From the NCBI GenBank assembly GCA_028698995.1, contig JAQVVM010000027.1, positions 1 through 59,024 of the forward strand: 59,024 bases of DNA, written 5' to 3'. Every line of letters starts with the position of its first letter. Within the stretch, counting starts at the first letter, position 1. The notes under the pieces are model-generated. The model was not told where the DNA came from, made no database searches, and was given only the letters and a program-made list of their open reading frames with translations. Source of the DNA: Bacteroidales bacterium. GTDB taxonomy: Bacteria; Bacteroidota; Bacteroidia; Bacteroidales; PXBB01. The position numbers were made by a program, and so were the translations under genes. Below, one piece after another: positions 17,534 to 26,742 of this stretch.

Positions 17534-17884
17534 TCAGCTTGTAAGGGCACAAAAAGCGAAATTCCGATAAAGCAGAACAGTACGTGCCATGAGTGTGTCT
17601 GCAAATGTTTTATTTCTTCTTTCATGTGCGTCAGCAAAACTAAATCTTTTGTCTTCAAATTCTTTTAAGGTCAATAAGTAGCTCAAACCATTTATTAATA
17701 ACTGCTCTGTCAACGTAAAGTGCCACTCTTGTCTTTAAGTTTTTTTCTTGTCAGGTTTCACTGTCAAAGTCATAGCATACGCCTTGTTGCTAACTGTAAT
17801 ATAGGGCTCATCAATATTTAAGTTGTGATTATCTGGGTCAGATTCGTCATTGTCTAATGTTTCATTGTTATCATCTGATACCAT
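17534..17884 (-). pseudogene. Small unknown gene, frameshifted at an A7 tract
   Basis: From ATG 17884 a 49-codon frame rich in Asp/Asn ends at a TAA (17735-17737) just after an A7 run (17740-17746 on the plus strand). Reading one base back continues without a stop for about 68 codons to a TGA at 17534, through a segment with DRAVINKWFELL, FADAHERRNKTF and MARTVLLYRNF. The join gives a protein of about 116 residues with no family I recognise. Either an A was lost (pseudogene) or expression uses -1 frameshifting. A decayed relative lies at about 38540-38760. The rest of 17471-18087 shows nothing else. Confidence 0.5.
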
Positions 17885-18087
17885 TTTTAACTACTACTTT
17901 GTTTTCATAGCAGATTTATTTATTAATAATAATTTTCATATTAAAAAGTAAAAATTAATTATAATCCAATTGTTTGTTGTTTTATTTTCGTAAAAAAAAT
18001 AATTAAATATTTTCCACATTGTCTTTTTGTGCGGTCAGCCAATGTTTACAGTGTTGATCTTTGTTCCATTGGTGCAAACCCAATTTA

Positions 18088-20463
18088 TTACTCCACAAAG
18101 ATTATTTTTCTTGTAAAAACGGTATTATCGTTTTTCTGTAAAACCACTAGATAAGAACCTTTTGCCAAATTTTCGGGTGTCCATTTATAGAAAGGCACAT
18201 CATTAATGGCGGTTTCAAAAATTTTTCTTCCCTTTAAGTCATAAATAAATAGCATTCCTGAAAAACCGGAGGGGAAATTAATTAGAAAAGTATCTTCGGA
18301 AGGATTTGGCATGACATTAAAACCGATATCGGAATTTTCCATAAGTTCGGACGTAGAAGCATTGACAGGTGTGCCTATTGCAAGGGCATATTCACCTTTT
18401 TTAAGTGTATCTGCAACAATGTACCCAATCAGGTTATTTCCAATGCGGGAAAAAGATTGAATCTTCCAGTCGTCTGCAGCATCTTTCCTGTAAAGCAACA
18501 GAAGAGAGTCGGCAGAAGAAGTAAACAGCGTATTATCTAACCATCCGTTACTTTCTAAAGAAACATTTGAGGGCGTGCTCCTGTTATAGTAAAAACGTCC
18601 TTTTGCCTGCAATTTCTGAAAGTCAACGCCTTCAATGGTCCAGTAGCGATAGTCAGAAAGTCGTACAATATCAGGCGAAGGGGTTTTCAAGCTATCGGGA
18701 GCAACCCAGTTATGGGTAACCCTCACAAATGCTGAATCTTGAACACCGGAAACATCTGCCGTAAAATGTGTTTCAGGGAAAGTGATATTCCCTGTTTGTT
18801 TAACAGTTCTGACATAAGATGTAGCTGCATGACACAAGTTTTCGTTTAAATTTAATATAACAGTTTTTGGGTTAAAATCCAGGTAATATTGTTCATGACC
18901 GAATTCACCTGAGAATATAAGCTTTTGTGTATAGGAACCCCAATCTTCTTTTACAAAAGAAATCTCAACACTATTTCCATCAGCAAATGAGGTTCGCCCA
19001 TTAAGTTTTTGCCTGACATACACATCCACTTCAAAAAGATTGGTATCAATTTCATTGACAATAAAAGAATCTACTGAAAAATGAGGAAAGCCACCCTCAA
19101 AAACCCATGTATTGAAGAAGTCGCTCATATCCTGCTGTGTTTCTGTTGTCAGAAAATTCTGAAAACCAATGCATGAGATATCTGAAAAAGCATAATCATG
19201 CATAAACTGTGTTATTGCAGCAAAAAACAAAGAGTCACCGAGATATGTCCTCATATTATGAGCTATGAGAGAACCCTTATCATACACGGTGCGTGAATAG
19301 GTGAGTTCATGAGGAACTCCACAAACAGCATGATAGCCACCATCAACTCTATGGCCCATTTGCAACACATTTTTAAGTATGTTTCTCATAATATCTTTCA
19401 TATAAGGAGTGCCGTACATTTGTTCGAAGTAAACGAATTCTGCAAAACTTGCCCATCCCTCATTCAACCACATGTCGCCGGCATTGCTGCATGTAACCAA
19501 ATTTCCAAACCAACTATGGGCAAGCTCATGTGCCATAAGGTCGTCGTATGCGGTACTCCCATTAATTATTGAGGCAGGATAAGCAATATTTGTTGCATGT
19601 TCCATAGCTCCCGAATTAAAAGGCACACCCACATAACCTACCCTTTCCCATGCATAAGGGCCAAAATGGTTTTCATAAATGGATAGGGCTGTATTTAGGT
19701 TGGCAAAAGTACCCACTGCATTAAGCGAGTCCTGAGGTCTGACATAGATTTCCACAGGAATATGACGGTCAATCCCGACATAGACATCGCTTACTTTTGA
19801 ATATCTCCCAACAGCTACTGAAGCGAGGTATGTAGAAGCCGGCTCAGACATTTTCCAGAAATAGGTTCTGGTACTGTCTCCGTTGTCATTAACATCAATC
19901 ATTTGACCACCGCAAACGGCCATCAGTCCATAGGGAACACGTATTTTGCAATCAAAGAGTGCTTTGTCGGTAAAATTATCGAGACACGGGAACCACACCC
20001 TGCCATAATTGTGTGGGTTAGCATCAAAACCAACACCTAGATTGAAAGCAGATAAACTATCGTTTCCAAAATAAAAACCACCCCAACCGGTGGCATCCAT
20101 TTCCGGATGCCCCCCATAAAACAGTGTCAGGTTAAAGGTATCTCCGGTATTTAATGAATTCTGCAAATTTACAAACACCTTCTCCCCAAGCTGCACGTAT
20201 GCCAGATTTGTACCATTACAAATCACGCTGTCAACCGTAAGACCAAGCAAATCAAGTGCTGCATTTTTAAGACTGTCTTCAAGTGATACCATCGTTATAG
20301 TTGTAAATCCGTCAATTCGCTTAGCACCCATATTAAGGATGTCCAAATTGATATCATACTTTAACACATCAACGCTGTCCTGAAAAGTCTGTGAACGGGA
20401 AACCGAAATATTTGAAAAGATAAAAATTAAAGCTGCCGAAAAAAAGAGTATTATTTTTTGCAT
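18088..20463 (-). CDS. M1-family aminopeptidase with T9SS sorting domain
   Basis: This is an exported zinc aminopeptidase. From ATG 20463 it is 791 residues: signal peptide (MQKIILFFS to SRSQ), an M1 N-terminal beta domain, the exopeptidase motif as GAMEHA in place of GAMEN, and HELAHSWFGN at 312-321 with the third ligand Glu335 in LNEGW. A DUF-like beta region and a type A sorting domain (MPNPSEDTF, KGSYLVVL) close the protein. The open frame extends 21 codons further upstream, but those residues precede the signal peptide. The GAMEH variant may alter how the free amino terminus is held. It probably releases amino acids from peptides at the cell surface. Confidence 0.9.
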   Translation of the reverse strand: MQKIILFFSAALIFIFSNISVSRSQTFQDSVDVLKYDINLDILNMGAKRIDGFTTITMVSLEDSLKNAALDLLGLTVDSVICNGTNLAYVQLGEKVFVNLQNSLNTGDTFNLTLFYGGHPEMDATGWGGFYFGNDSLSAFNLGVGFDANPHNYGRVWFPCLDNFTDKALFDCKIRVPYGLMAVCGGQMIDVNDNGDSTRTYFWKMSEPASTYLASVAVGRYSKVSDVYVGIDRHIPVEIYVRPQDSLNAVGTFANLNTALSIYENHFGPYAWERVGYVGVPFNSGAMEHATNIAYPASIINGSTAYDDLMAHELAHSWFGNLVTCSNAGDMWLNEGWASFAEFVYFEQMYGTPYMKDIMRNILKNVLQMGHRVDGGYHAVCGVPHELTYSRTVYDKGSLIAHNMRTYLGDSLFFAAITQFMHDYAFSDISCIGFQNFLTTETQQDMSDFFNTWVFEGGFPHFSVDSFIVNEIDTNLFEVDVYVRQKLNGRTSFADGNSVEISFVKEDWGSYTQKLIFSGEFGHEQYYLDFNPKTVILNLNENLCHAATSYVRTVKQTGNITFPETHFTADVSGVQDSAFVRVTHNWVAPDSLKTPSPDIVRLSDYRYWTIEGVDFQKLQAKGRFYYNRSTPSNVSLESNGWLDNTLFTSSADSLLLLYRKDAADDWKIQSFSRIGNNLIGYIVADTLKKGEYALAIGTPVNASTSELMENSDIGFNVMPNPSEDTFLINFPSGFSGMLFIYDLKGRKIFETAINDVPFYKWTPENLAKGSYLVVLQKNDNTVFTRKIIFVE

Positions 20464-20542
20464 TGTATTGATTATTAGTATAATTAAAAGTATTAAGCTC
20501 AAGTATATTGGAATTTTTAATTCCAATGTTTTTGTCTATCTA

Positions 20543-20550
20543 CAAAGATA
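20543..20550 (-). promoter_or_regulatory. -7 box TATCTTTG for the M1 aminopeptidase
   Basis: An exact TAnnTTTG match on the minus strand, giving a leader of about 75 bases to ATG 20463. Confidence 0.45.
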
Positions 20551-20622
20551 AATAACTTTAGAATTTCAGAAATAATTTAAGCAGAAAAGAAAAAACTTCT
20601 TTACAAAATGATTAAAGCTTAT

Positions 20623-20630
20623 TAAATTTG
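20623..20630 (+). promoter_or_regulatory. -7 box TAAATTTG for the epimerase
   Basis: An exact TAnnTTTG match ending 18 bases before ATG 20649; with the box at 20543 it forms a divergent promoter region. Confidence 0.45.
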
Positions 20631-20648
20631 TAGATATTAGGAAAATAA

Positions 20649-21509
20649 ATGAATAAGAAAATATTCATAAGCGGGCAGAATGGTTTAATAGGAACATCTT
20701 TAAGTAATGCACTCAAAGATAAAGGGTATGATGTAACAGCCATCGACAGAAATGCTTTCAAAATGGAGGCAGGACATTTTCTTTCATTTATCGAAAGTGC
20801 TGATATTATCATTAATCTCGCTGGTGCACCAATCATCAGGAGGTGGACAAATAAATATAAAGATGAGCTGTTTAACAGCCGTGTTTTAACAACACGAAAA
20901 TTGGTAAATGCGATTCAGCTCATGGGAAAAAAGCCAGCTCAGTTTATTTCTGTTTCGGCAGTAGGTATTTACAATGATGTTGGTATAAAAACAGAAGATT
21001 CAGATACTGCAACCAATAGTTTCCTTAGTCAACTGAGTTTAGCATGGGAGTATGAGGCTTCTTTAGCCTCAACTTATACATTAACTGCCATTTGCCGTAT
21101 GGGAGTTGTCTTAAGTAAAAACGGCGGTGCACTAAAAACGATGATGCCACTATTTAAAGTAGGTTTAGGAGGAAAAATAGCTAAAGGAACTCAGATAATG
21201 TCATGGATTCATATCGATGATGTTGTAAGGGCATTGCTTTTTCTGATTGAACATAAATTATCAGGCGTTTATAATTTCACTGCACCAAATCCTGTTAATA
21301 ATAGTGATTTCACGTCTGCATTAGCAAAGACACTTAAGACTCCTGCTTTTTTTACTGTACCTGAATTTGTCTTAAAAGTTGTATATGGAGAGGGTGCTGT
21401 TGTTTTAACCCAAGGACAGCATGTTTTGCCTCAGAACCTCACAGATAAAGGGTTTAAGTTCAATTATCCAACTATTAAGCAAGCACTTGAGGAACTTAAA
21501 AAATATTAA
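20649..21509 (+). CDS. TIGR01777 family epimerase (YfcH/SulA-like)
   Basis: This 286-residue member of the extended short-chain dehydrogenase superfamily has a Rossmann N-terminus (ISGQNGLIG, a GxxGxxG variant), NLAGAPI, RRWTNKYKDEL, the ISVSAVGIY strand with the family tyrosine, and a C-terminal DUF1731-like segment (VLKVVYGEGA, VLPQNL). The family is widespread in bacteria and its substrate is unknown. It is monocistronic with its own -7 box. Confidence 0.9.
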   Translation: MNKKIFISGQNGLIGTSLSNALKDKGYDVTAIDRNAFKMEAGHFLSFIESADIIINLAGAPIIRRWTNKYKDELFNSRVLTTRKLVNAIQLMGKKPAQFISVSAVGIYNDVGIKTEDSDTATNSFLSQLSLAWEYEASLASTYTLTAICRMGVVLSKNGGALKTMMPLFKVGLGGKIAKGTQIMSWIHIDDVVRALLFLIEHKLSGVYNFTAPNPVNNSDFTSALAKTLKTPAFFTVPEFVLKVVYGEGAVVLTQGQHVLPQNLTDKGFKFNYPTIKQALEELKKY

Positions 21510-21716
21510 GTACAAAAATTATTTATACTTAATTAAGTTAACTATATCCAATTAATCCTTAAGACTATAATTTCCATCCTATGTGATACCTAAATGAATA
21601 ATAAAATAATCCAATACGTTTTGTATCATTCCGATTAGCTGTTTGGTTCTAACCTGATTTATCGAAGATTGGACTAGTACAGAAATCACATCGTTAACAC
21701 CAATGCAAAAAAACAC
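21510..21716. other. Intergenic stretch, nothing recognised
   Basis: This AT-rich spacer lies between the epimerase stop and the operator array before the fic gene. I see no gene, hairpin or repeat that I can support here. Confidence 0.5.
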
Positions 21717-21719
21717 ACC

Positions 21720-21832
21720 TCTGTATAGATTTTGACAATTTTTATACAGAACTGATTTTTAATGTAAAGATTTTACTGATTTCTATACAAAACAACCTAT
21801 CTTTGCATAGAATTTAAAATAATCTATACAAA
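21720..21832 (+). promoter_or_regulatory. Promoter and four operator-like sites upstream of fic
   Basis: Four 11-base sites share the core TATACA(A/G)A: TCTGTATAGAT at 21720-21730 (inverted), TTTATACAGAA at 21741-21751, TTCTATACAAA at 21781-21791 and ATCTATACAAA at 21822-21832, the last touching the start codon. Centres are 21, 40 and 41 bases apart, close to whole helical turns. The -7 box TATCTTTG is at 21798-21805, between the last two sites. The layout suggests a repressor that covers the promoter, possibly the winged-helix end of the Fic protein itself. Confidence 0.6.
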
Positions 21833-22902
21833 TGACAACTTGGGGATTAACAGAATTACCTCTAAACATTGATTTAGAAACAAAAAAGGTCTTAAAGGCT
21901 TTACCTGCTGCACATGCTGCCTTGGCCGAATTGAAAGGAATTGCATCAACTATTCCTAATCAGAACATCTTAATTAATACCCTTGGATTACAAGAAGCAA
22001 AAGATAGTTCCGCAATCGAGAATATAATTACAACCCATGATGATTTATATAAGTCGGAGTTGAATTTTAATGCATTTAAATCGCTTCAAGCAAAAGAGGT
22101 TCAGAATTATATTTCAGCCTTGAAAAGGGGATTTAAACTAATTTCAGAAACTGGATTACTGACAAATAATAGTATTCTCCAAATTCAAGAAGTACTAGAG
22201 GATAATAAAGCTGGTTTTAGGAAATTGCCCGGAACTGCTTTGAAAAATAATGCTACAGGAGAGACAATCTACACTCCACCTCAAGACTATGAAGAAATAA
22301 TGAGACTCATGGCAAATCTTGAGCGATATATAAATGATTCAGAAATGCAAGATTGCGACCCGTTGATAAAGATGGCAATAATTCATTTTCAGTTTGAGAG
22401 TATTCACCCTTTTTATGACGGAAATGGCAGGACAGGCAGGATAATAAACATACTATATTTGATATTAGAAAAGCTCCAATCTTTACCGATTCTATATTTG
22501 AGTAACTATATTATCAAACACAAGCCTGTATATTATCAACTTTTGCAAAAAGTTCGAGACGAAAATTTATGGGAGGAGTGGTTATTGTTTATAATAAATG
22601 GAGTTGAGCACACAGCTAAAGAAACGATTGAATTGATTATTAAAATTAGGGAGTTAATGCTTGATTATAAGCACAGACTCAGAGATAATTATAAATTTTA
22701 CAGTCAAGATTTGTTGAATAGTTTATTCAAACATCCCTATACAAAGATTGAATTTGTTGTAAATGATTTGGGAGTATCAAGATTAACTGCTGCAAATTAT
22801 TTAAATAAGTTGGCGGATGATAAAATGTTGCGAAAACACAAATTAGGGACTGGAAATTATTATATCAATGAAGAATTACTTAATTTATTAACAAAGAGAT
22901 AA
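21832..22902 (+). CDS. Fic-family AMPylase, class II, with C-terminal winged helix
   Basis: This 356-residue Fic protein transfers AMP (or another nucleotide part) to a hydroxyl on a target protein. The N-terminal Fic_N region carries the inhibitory motif SxxxEN at residues 59-64 (SSAIEN), which blocks ATP binding in class II Fic enzymes. The catalytic motif HPFYDGNGRTGR is complete at 192-203, so the enzyme should be active once relieved. The C-terminal ~90 residues look like a winged helix (VVNDLGVSRLTAANYLNKL), as in the SoFic family. No antitoxin gene is adjacent. Four operator-like sites precede it, so autoregulation is plausible. The target is unknown. Confidence 0.92.
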   Translation: MTTWGLTELPLNIDLETKKVLKALPAAHAALAELKGIASTIPNQNILINTLGLQEAKDSSAIENIITTHDDLYKSELNFNAFKSLQAKEVQNYISALKRGFKLISETGLLTNNSILQIQEVLEDNKAGFRKLPGTALKNNATGETIYTPPQDYEEIMRLMANLERYINDSEMQDCDPLIKMAIIHFQFESIHPFYDGNGRTGRIINILYLILEKLQSLPILYLSNYIIKHKPVYYQLLQKVRDENLWEEWLLFIINGVEHTAKETIELIIKIRELMLDYKHRLRDNYKFYSQDLLNSLFKHPYTKIEFVVNDLGVSRLTAANYLNKLADDKMLRKHKLGTGNYYINEELLNLLTKR

Positions 22903-23040
22903 AATGTTCATCTGGTAACAATGTATATGTGCAATGGAGGGGTTTGTGGAGATGTTAAAGTTTGTAACTCGCTTCAAAAATCAGTTTAAAACAAACTATA
23001 GAGCTCCTGCAACAGCACCGAAAAAAAATACAGGTATGAG

Positions 23041-23955
23041 TTACCTTTTTACAAAAATCATTTCGTAGGGGTCAACTATAAAGCGGCCGTTTTTTTGATC
23101 AAACAAATGATCCTTGTTGTTATAAAATGCGATGTTGTTTTTCTGATGAAATGACTGAATTACTTTGTTTTTGTCCCATTTTTCAATTGAAAAATCAGGG
23201 ATTTTTAAACTGCGTAATTCGAAATTCAATTTGCGCATCAAATAAATGGTGTGGTATAAATCAGGTGTATTATAACGATAGATATCATCCATATTTTTAA
23301 GGCCCATTTTTATCAATTTTTTTTGTAAACGATCATCCGGCATATCCTTTTTAAAATAGTCTTTAATATAAATATAACTACCTGTTTTCAAAACTCCGGC
23401 TGCTGCCTTCAATAGTTTTTTAGGGTTCCAGGCATGTCCGAAGGACTCAAGGAAAAGAACAGCATCAAAACTTTCTTTATTATAGATTTTATCTAAATCG
23501 TGAAAATCACCACATTTGGCACTTATTTTATCAGTCAGTTTAGCAATATCAATATTATGTTTAAGGATGTCCATTTGCTTTTGCGAGATGGTCAGTGCCT
23601 CAATTTGTATATCATGATGTTCGGCGAAATACATGGCGGGTCCGCCAAAACCACATCCAGCATCAAGAATACGCATACCATCTTTCAAACCTGCGCTTTT
23701 AGCAATGTAAGCATGAAGCTCATTTAAGTCTTCTGTTCTGTATGATTGTATTGTATCTCCATAAGTTTCAAGGTACCTGTCATTCCATTCATCATAATAT
23801 GAGCCTACTTTTTCAGGTATTTCCCTGCCATTAAAAAATTTAGTCAGGTCAAAATACATAATTCTAAAATTATTTCTGAAAAGATATACTCCAATCAAAA
23901 TACACATAAGAAAAAACAGGAGGGCAATGATTGCAAGAATAATACAACAAGACAT
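23041..23955 (-). CDS. Membrane-anchored SAM-dependent methyltransferase
   Basis: From ATG 23955 it has 304 residues. An N-terminal transmembrane segment (about 2-27) is followed by a class I methyltransferase domain with motif I LDAGCGFGG at 97-105 and the LTISQKQM segment seen in cyclopropane-synthase and sarcosine/tocopherol-type methyltransferases. A longer frame begins at a GTG (23985), but a -7 box TATATTTG covers that codon, so the ATG is preferred. The membrane anchor suggests a lipid or quinone-like substrate, which is inference. It is divergent from the M16 protease pair. Confidence 0.8.
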   Translation of the reverse strand: MSCCIILAIIALLFFLMCILIGVYLFRNNFRIMYFDLTKFFNGREIPEKVGSYYDEWNDRYLETYGDTIQSYRTEDLNELHAYIAKSAGLKDGMRILDAGCGFGGPAMYFAEHHDIQIEALTISQKQMDILKHNIDIAKLTDKISAKCGDFHDLDKIYNKESFDAVLFLESFGHAWNPKKLLKAAAGVLKTGSYIYIKDYFKKDMPDDRLQKKLIKMGLKNMDDIYRYNTPDLYHTIYLMRKLNFELRSLKIPDFSIEKWDKNKVIQSFHQKNNIAFYNNKDHLFDQKNGRFIVDPYEMIFVKR

Positions 23956-23984
23956 GGCGCTAAAACTAATGAAATAATGATTCA

Positions 23985-23992
23985 CAAATATA
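23985..23992 (-). promoter_or_regulatory. -7 box TATATTTG for the membrane methyltransferase
   Basis: An exact TAnnTTTG match that overlaps the alternative GTG start and gives a leader of about 25 bases to ATG 23955. Confidence 0.5.
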
Positions 23993-24035
23993 TAAATTAT
24001 CTGAAATGAAGGGCATCAAAATCCACAAAAATTAT

Positions 24036-24043
24036 TAGATTTG
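24036..24043 (+). promoter_or_regulatory. -7 box TAGATTTG for the M16 operon
   Basis: An exact TAnnTTTG match 25 bases before ATG 24069; no convincing -33 TTTG. Confidence 0.45.
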
Positions 24044-24068
24044 TGGTTTTATAAATAACCTGAATGAG

Positions 24069-25304
24069 ATGATTAGATTTGAACGTTTTGAGTTGGAAAA
24101 CGGTCTTAAAGTTCTTTTACACAAAGACATTACGACCGAAATAGTGGCGGTCAATATTTTATATGACGTAGGATCACGTGATGAGGATGAGCATAAAACC
24201 GGTTTAGCTCATTTATTTGAGCATCTGATGTTTGAAGGGTCAAAAAACATCCCCAAATATGACGAGCCTCTTCAAAAAGTGGGAGGCAGTAATAATGCCT
24301 TTACATCAAATGACCTGACAAATTATTACCTTACTTTACCAAAAGCCAATTTGGAAACTGCTTTTTGGCTTGAATCGGACAGGATGCTGGAACTTAACTT
24401 CTGTCAGGAGAAACTCGACATACAACGCAAAGTTGTAATCGAAGAATTTAAACAGTCGTACCTAAATAAAGCTTATGGAGATTCGTGGGCCGTTCTTCGG
24501 AAAATGGTCTATAAAGTACATCCCTATAAATGGTCAACAATTGGAAAAAATATTGCCCATATAGAAAATGCGACACTTGAGGATGTTAAAGACTTCTATT
24601 TCAGGTTTTATCGCCCTAATAACGCCATTTTGGTTGTTGTTGGCAATATCACTATGGAAGAATTATTTCCGTTAGTTAAGAAATGGTTTGGAGATATCCC
24701 CTCAGGTATAATGAACAAGAGAAACCTTCCGATAGAACCTGTTCAACGTGAAGCAAGATATAAAACGATCATCAAGGATGTGCCCTCCAACAAAATTTTC
24801 AAAGCTTATCATGCTTGTGACAGAAGAGACGAAGGCTATTACAGTCTTGACATGCTGTCGGATGTACTTTCAAACGGCAAATCTTCACGTCTTTACAGAC
24901 AGCTTGTTAGAAAGCAAAAAATATTCAGTCAAATTGACGCCTACATTACAGGCAGTATTGACTCAAATCTTTTAGTTGTTGAGGCCACTCTTAATGAGGG
25001 AATTGATATAAAAAAAGCAGACATGGCTATTGTAACTGAACTTGAAAAAATAAGGAAAGAAGCGCCAAGCCTCAGAGAGCTTAACAAAGTAAAAAATAAA
25101 ATTGAAATGAATCTTGAGTTGGGTATGCTCAATATTTTAAACAAAGCCTATATGCTTGCTTATAATGAACTGATTGATGGCAATACCATGAGTCAGAACG
25201 AACTGATTCTTTATCAGAAAGTGACTGCACAAGATATACAAAAAACATCTGAAAAAGTCTTAAATCCCAAAAACTGCTCAACTTTGTATTACCTCAAAAA
25301 ATAA
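24069..25304 (+). CDS. M16 zinc protease, catalytic subunit
   Basis: This is a 411-residue insulinase/pitrilysin-family protease. The inverted zinc motif HLFEH is at 48-52 and the third ligand is expected in the conserved EE at 125-126 (VVIEEFKQ). The C-terminal M16_C domain follows at about 165-345 with the R/Y substrate-binding segment around SSRLYRQL. There is no signal peptide, so it probably works in the cytoplasm on peptides. It is followed six bases later by an M16 homologue lacking the zinc motif, the usual heterodimer arrangement. Confidence 0.92.
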   Translation: MIRFERFELENGLKVLLHKDITTEIVAVNILYDVGSRDEDEHKTGLAHLFEHLMFEGSKNIPKYDEPLQKVGGSNNAFTSNDLTNYYLTLPKANLETAFWLESDRMLELNFCQEKLDIQRKVVIEEFKQSYLNKAYGDSWAVLRKMVYKVHPYKWSTIGKNIAHIENATLEDVKDFYFRFYRPNNAILVVVGNITMEELFPLVKKWFGDIPSGIMNKRNLPIEPVQREARYKTIIKDVPSNKIFKAYHACDRRDEGYYSLDMLSDVLSNGKSSRLYRQLVRKQKIFSQIDAYITGSIDSNLLVVEATLNEGIDIKKADMAIVTELEKIRKEAPSLRELNKVKNKIEMNLELGMLNILNKAYMLAYNELIDGNTMSQNELILYQKVTAQDIQKTSEKVLNPKNCSTLYYLKK

Positions 25305-25310
25305 AATAAA

Positions 25311-26576
25311 ATGGACAGACGCATACAACCTCAAATAAAAGAACTGAATCTGAATCACATAAATAAACCTGAATCCTTAAAACTTTTTGGGATTGTTCCC
25401 ACTTATCTGTTCCGTAATGACAGCAATGTTATAAATTTCAGATTTATCTTTAATGTAGGCAGTTTTACACAAGATTTCCCCTTGCAATGTGTCTTCACTT
25501 CAAAAATGTTGAGCGAAGGGACACAATCATATTCATCAACCCATATTGCTGAAACATTTGATTACTACGGTGTTAAATATTATTCAGAAACAACCAACGA
25601 CAGCTCATCCATTGTACTTATCGCCAATAAAAAACATTTATCAAAAATATTTCCAGTATTTGCAGAGGTACTTCTCAAACCAATTTTTCCGGAAAACGAG
25701 TTAAAAACTGCACTGAATATCAGTTACCGACATTTTCTTCTCGAGTTAGAGAAAGTTACCACATTGGCCAAACAAAAATTTGACAGTGTTGTGTTTGGAG
25801 AAAGTAATTATTATGGCTATAGTCTTAAAAATGAAGATTTTACGAAATTAAAATCCTATCATCTGAGTACTTTTCACAAACAGTTTATTACTGCTGCGAA
25901 TTGCAAGTTGGTCATTACAGGAAATATGAGTGATGCGGATCTCATTTCTTTTGAAAAATCATTAACAGGTTTTAATTACGGTAATGATGCTTTTTTTCAT
26001 ACGAAACAGAATTTTAAAAGCAGTAAAGGGATGAAACATTATGTACCCAAAACCAATGCCTTGCAATCGGCCATTGAAATGGGGCGTTTATGCCCGAAAA
26101 GAGGCGAAGAGGACGATATGGGGTTCAGGGTTTTGAATACTGCTCTGGGAGGATATTTTGGATCAAGGCTTATGGCAAATATAAGAGAGAACAAAGGATA
26201 TACTTATGGCATCTACTCCGTCATTTTTTCGATGCGTCATGCAGCCTATTTCTCAATAAAAACTCAAGTAGGAAAAGATGTATGCAAACCTGCAATCAAA
26301 GAAATTTATAATGAATTACAAAAGCTGCAGAATGAAAAGATTAAAAAAAATGAATTAGAACTTGTTAAAAATTATTTATTGGGAAGCATCCTAAGAAGTA
26401 TTGACGGACATGTTAACCTTGCAAATCTTTTTGCTTCATTAATTGTTTATGATATTGACCTGAGTTATATTGAACGTTACATTAATGAAATAAGGAATAT
26501 TGACAATGAAAAACTTCTTTGTTTAGCTCAAAAATATTTCCCTACCGAACACCTCTTTGAAATTGTTGCAGGCTAA
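25311..26576 (+). CDS. M16 protease homologue, non-catalytic subunit
   Basis: This 421-residue M16-family protein has both half-domains but no HxxEH: the equivalent region reads FTSKMLSEGT. The R/Y pair typical of the non-catalytic partner is visible around GGYFGSRLMANIRENKGYTYG. It is six bases from the catalytic gene and almost certainly co-translated. By analogy with other M16B pairs, the two subunits form a chamber where this one supplies substrate-binding residues. Confidence 0.9.
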   Translation: MDRRIQPQIKELNLNHINKPESLKLFGIVPTYLFRNDSNVINFRFIFNVGSFTQDFPLQCVFTSKMLSEGTQSYSSTHIAETFDYYGVKYYSETTNDSSSIVLIANKKHLSKIFPVFAEVLLKPIFPENELKTALNISYRHFLLELEKVTTLAKQKFDSVVFGESNYYGYSLKNEDFTKLKSYHLSTFHKQFITAANCKLVITGNMSDADLISFEKSLTGFNYGNDAFFHTKQNFKSSKGMKHYVPKTNALQSAIEMGRLCPKRGEEDDMGFRVLNTALGGYFGSRLMANIRENKGYTYGIYSVIFSMRHAAYFSIKTQVGKDVCKPAIKEIYNELQKLQNEKIKKNELELVKNYLLGSILRSIDGHVNLANLFASLIVYDIDLSYIERYINEIRNIDNEKLLCLAQKYFPTEHLFEIVAG

Positions 26577-26608
26577 TAAAATATATTACCGCATTTCAAA
26601 ATATAATG

Positions 26609-26625
26609 CTTAACTTTGTGTTAAG
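26609..26625 (+). promoter_or_regulatory. -7 box TAACTTTG within a small palindrome
   Basis: TAACTTTG (26611-26618) matches TAnnTTTG and lies inside CTTAAC-TTTGT-GTTAAG, a six-base-arm inverted repeat. The predicted leader to ATG 26743 is about 120 bases. The palindrome could be an operator or coincidence. Confidence 0.35.
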
Positions 26626-26742
26626 TTATAAAACGCATTTAATGTATTAGTAATATGACAATTATATTATTTGCCATTTTTCAAAAGCAACAAATTTTCA
26701 AAATACCGTCTGAATAACTGTTATTAATTAAGATTTCATCAA

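Noticed and set aside
26609..26625. CTTAAC/GTTAAG palindrome as a regulator site
   Set aside because: Single occurrence with six-base arms in AT-rich DNA; kept only as a promoter note, not as a finding.
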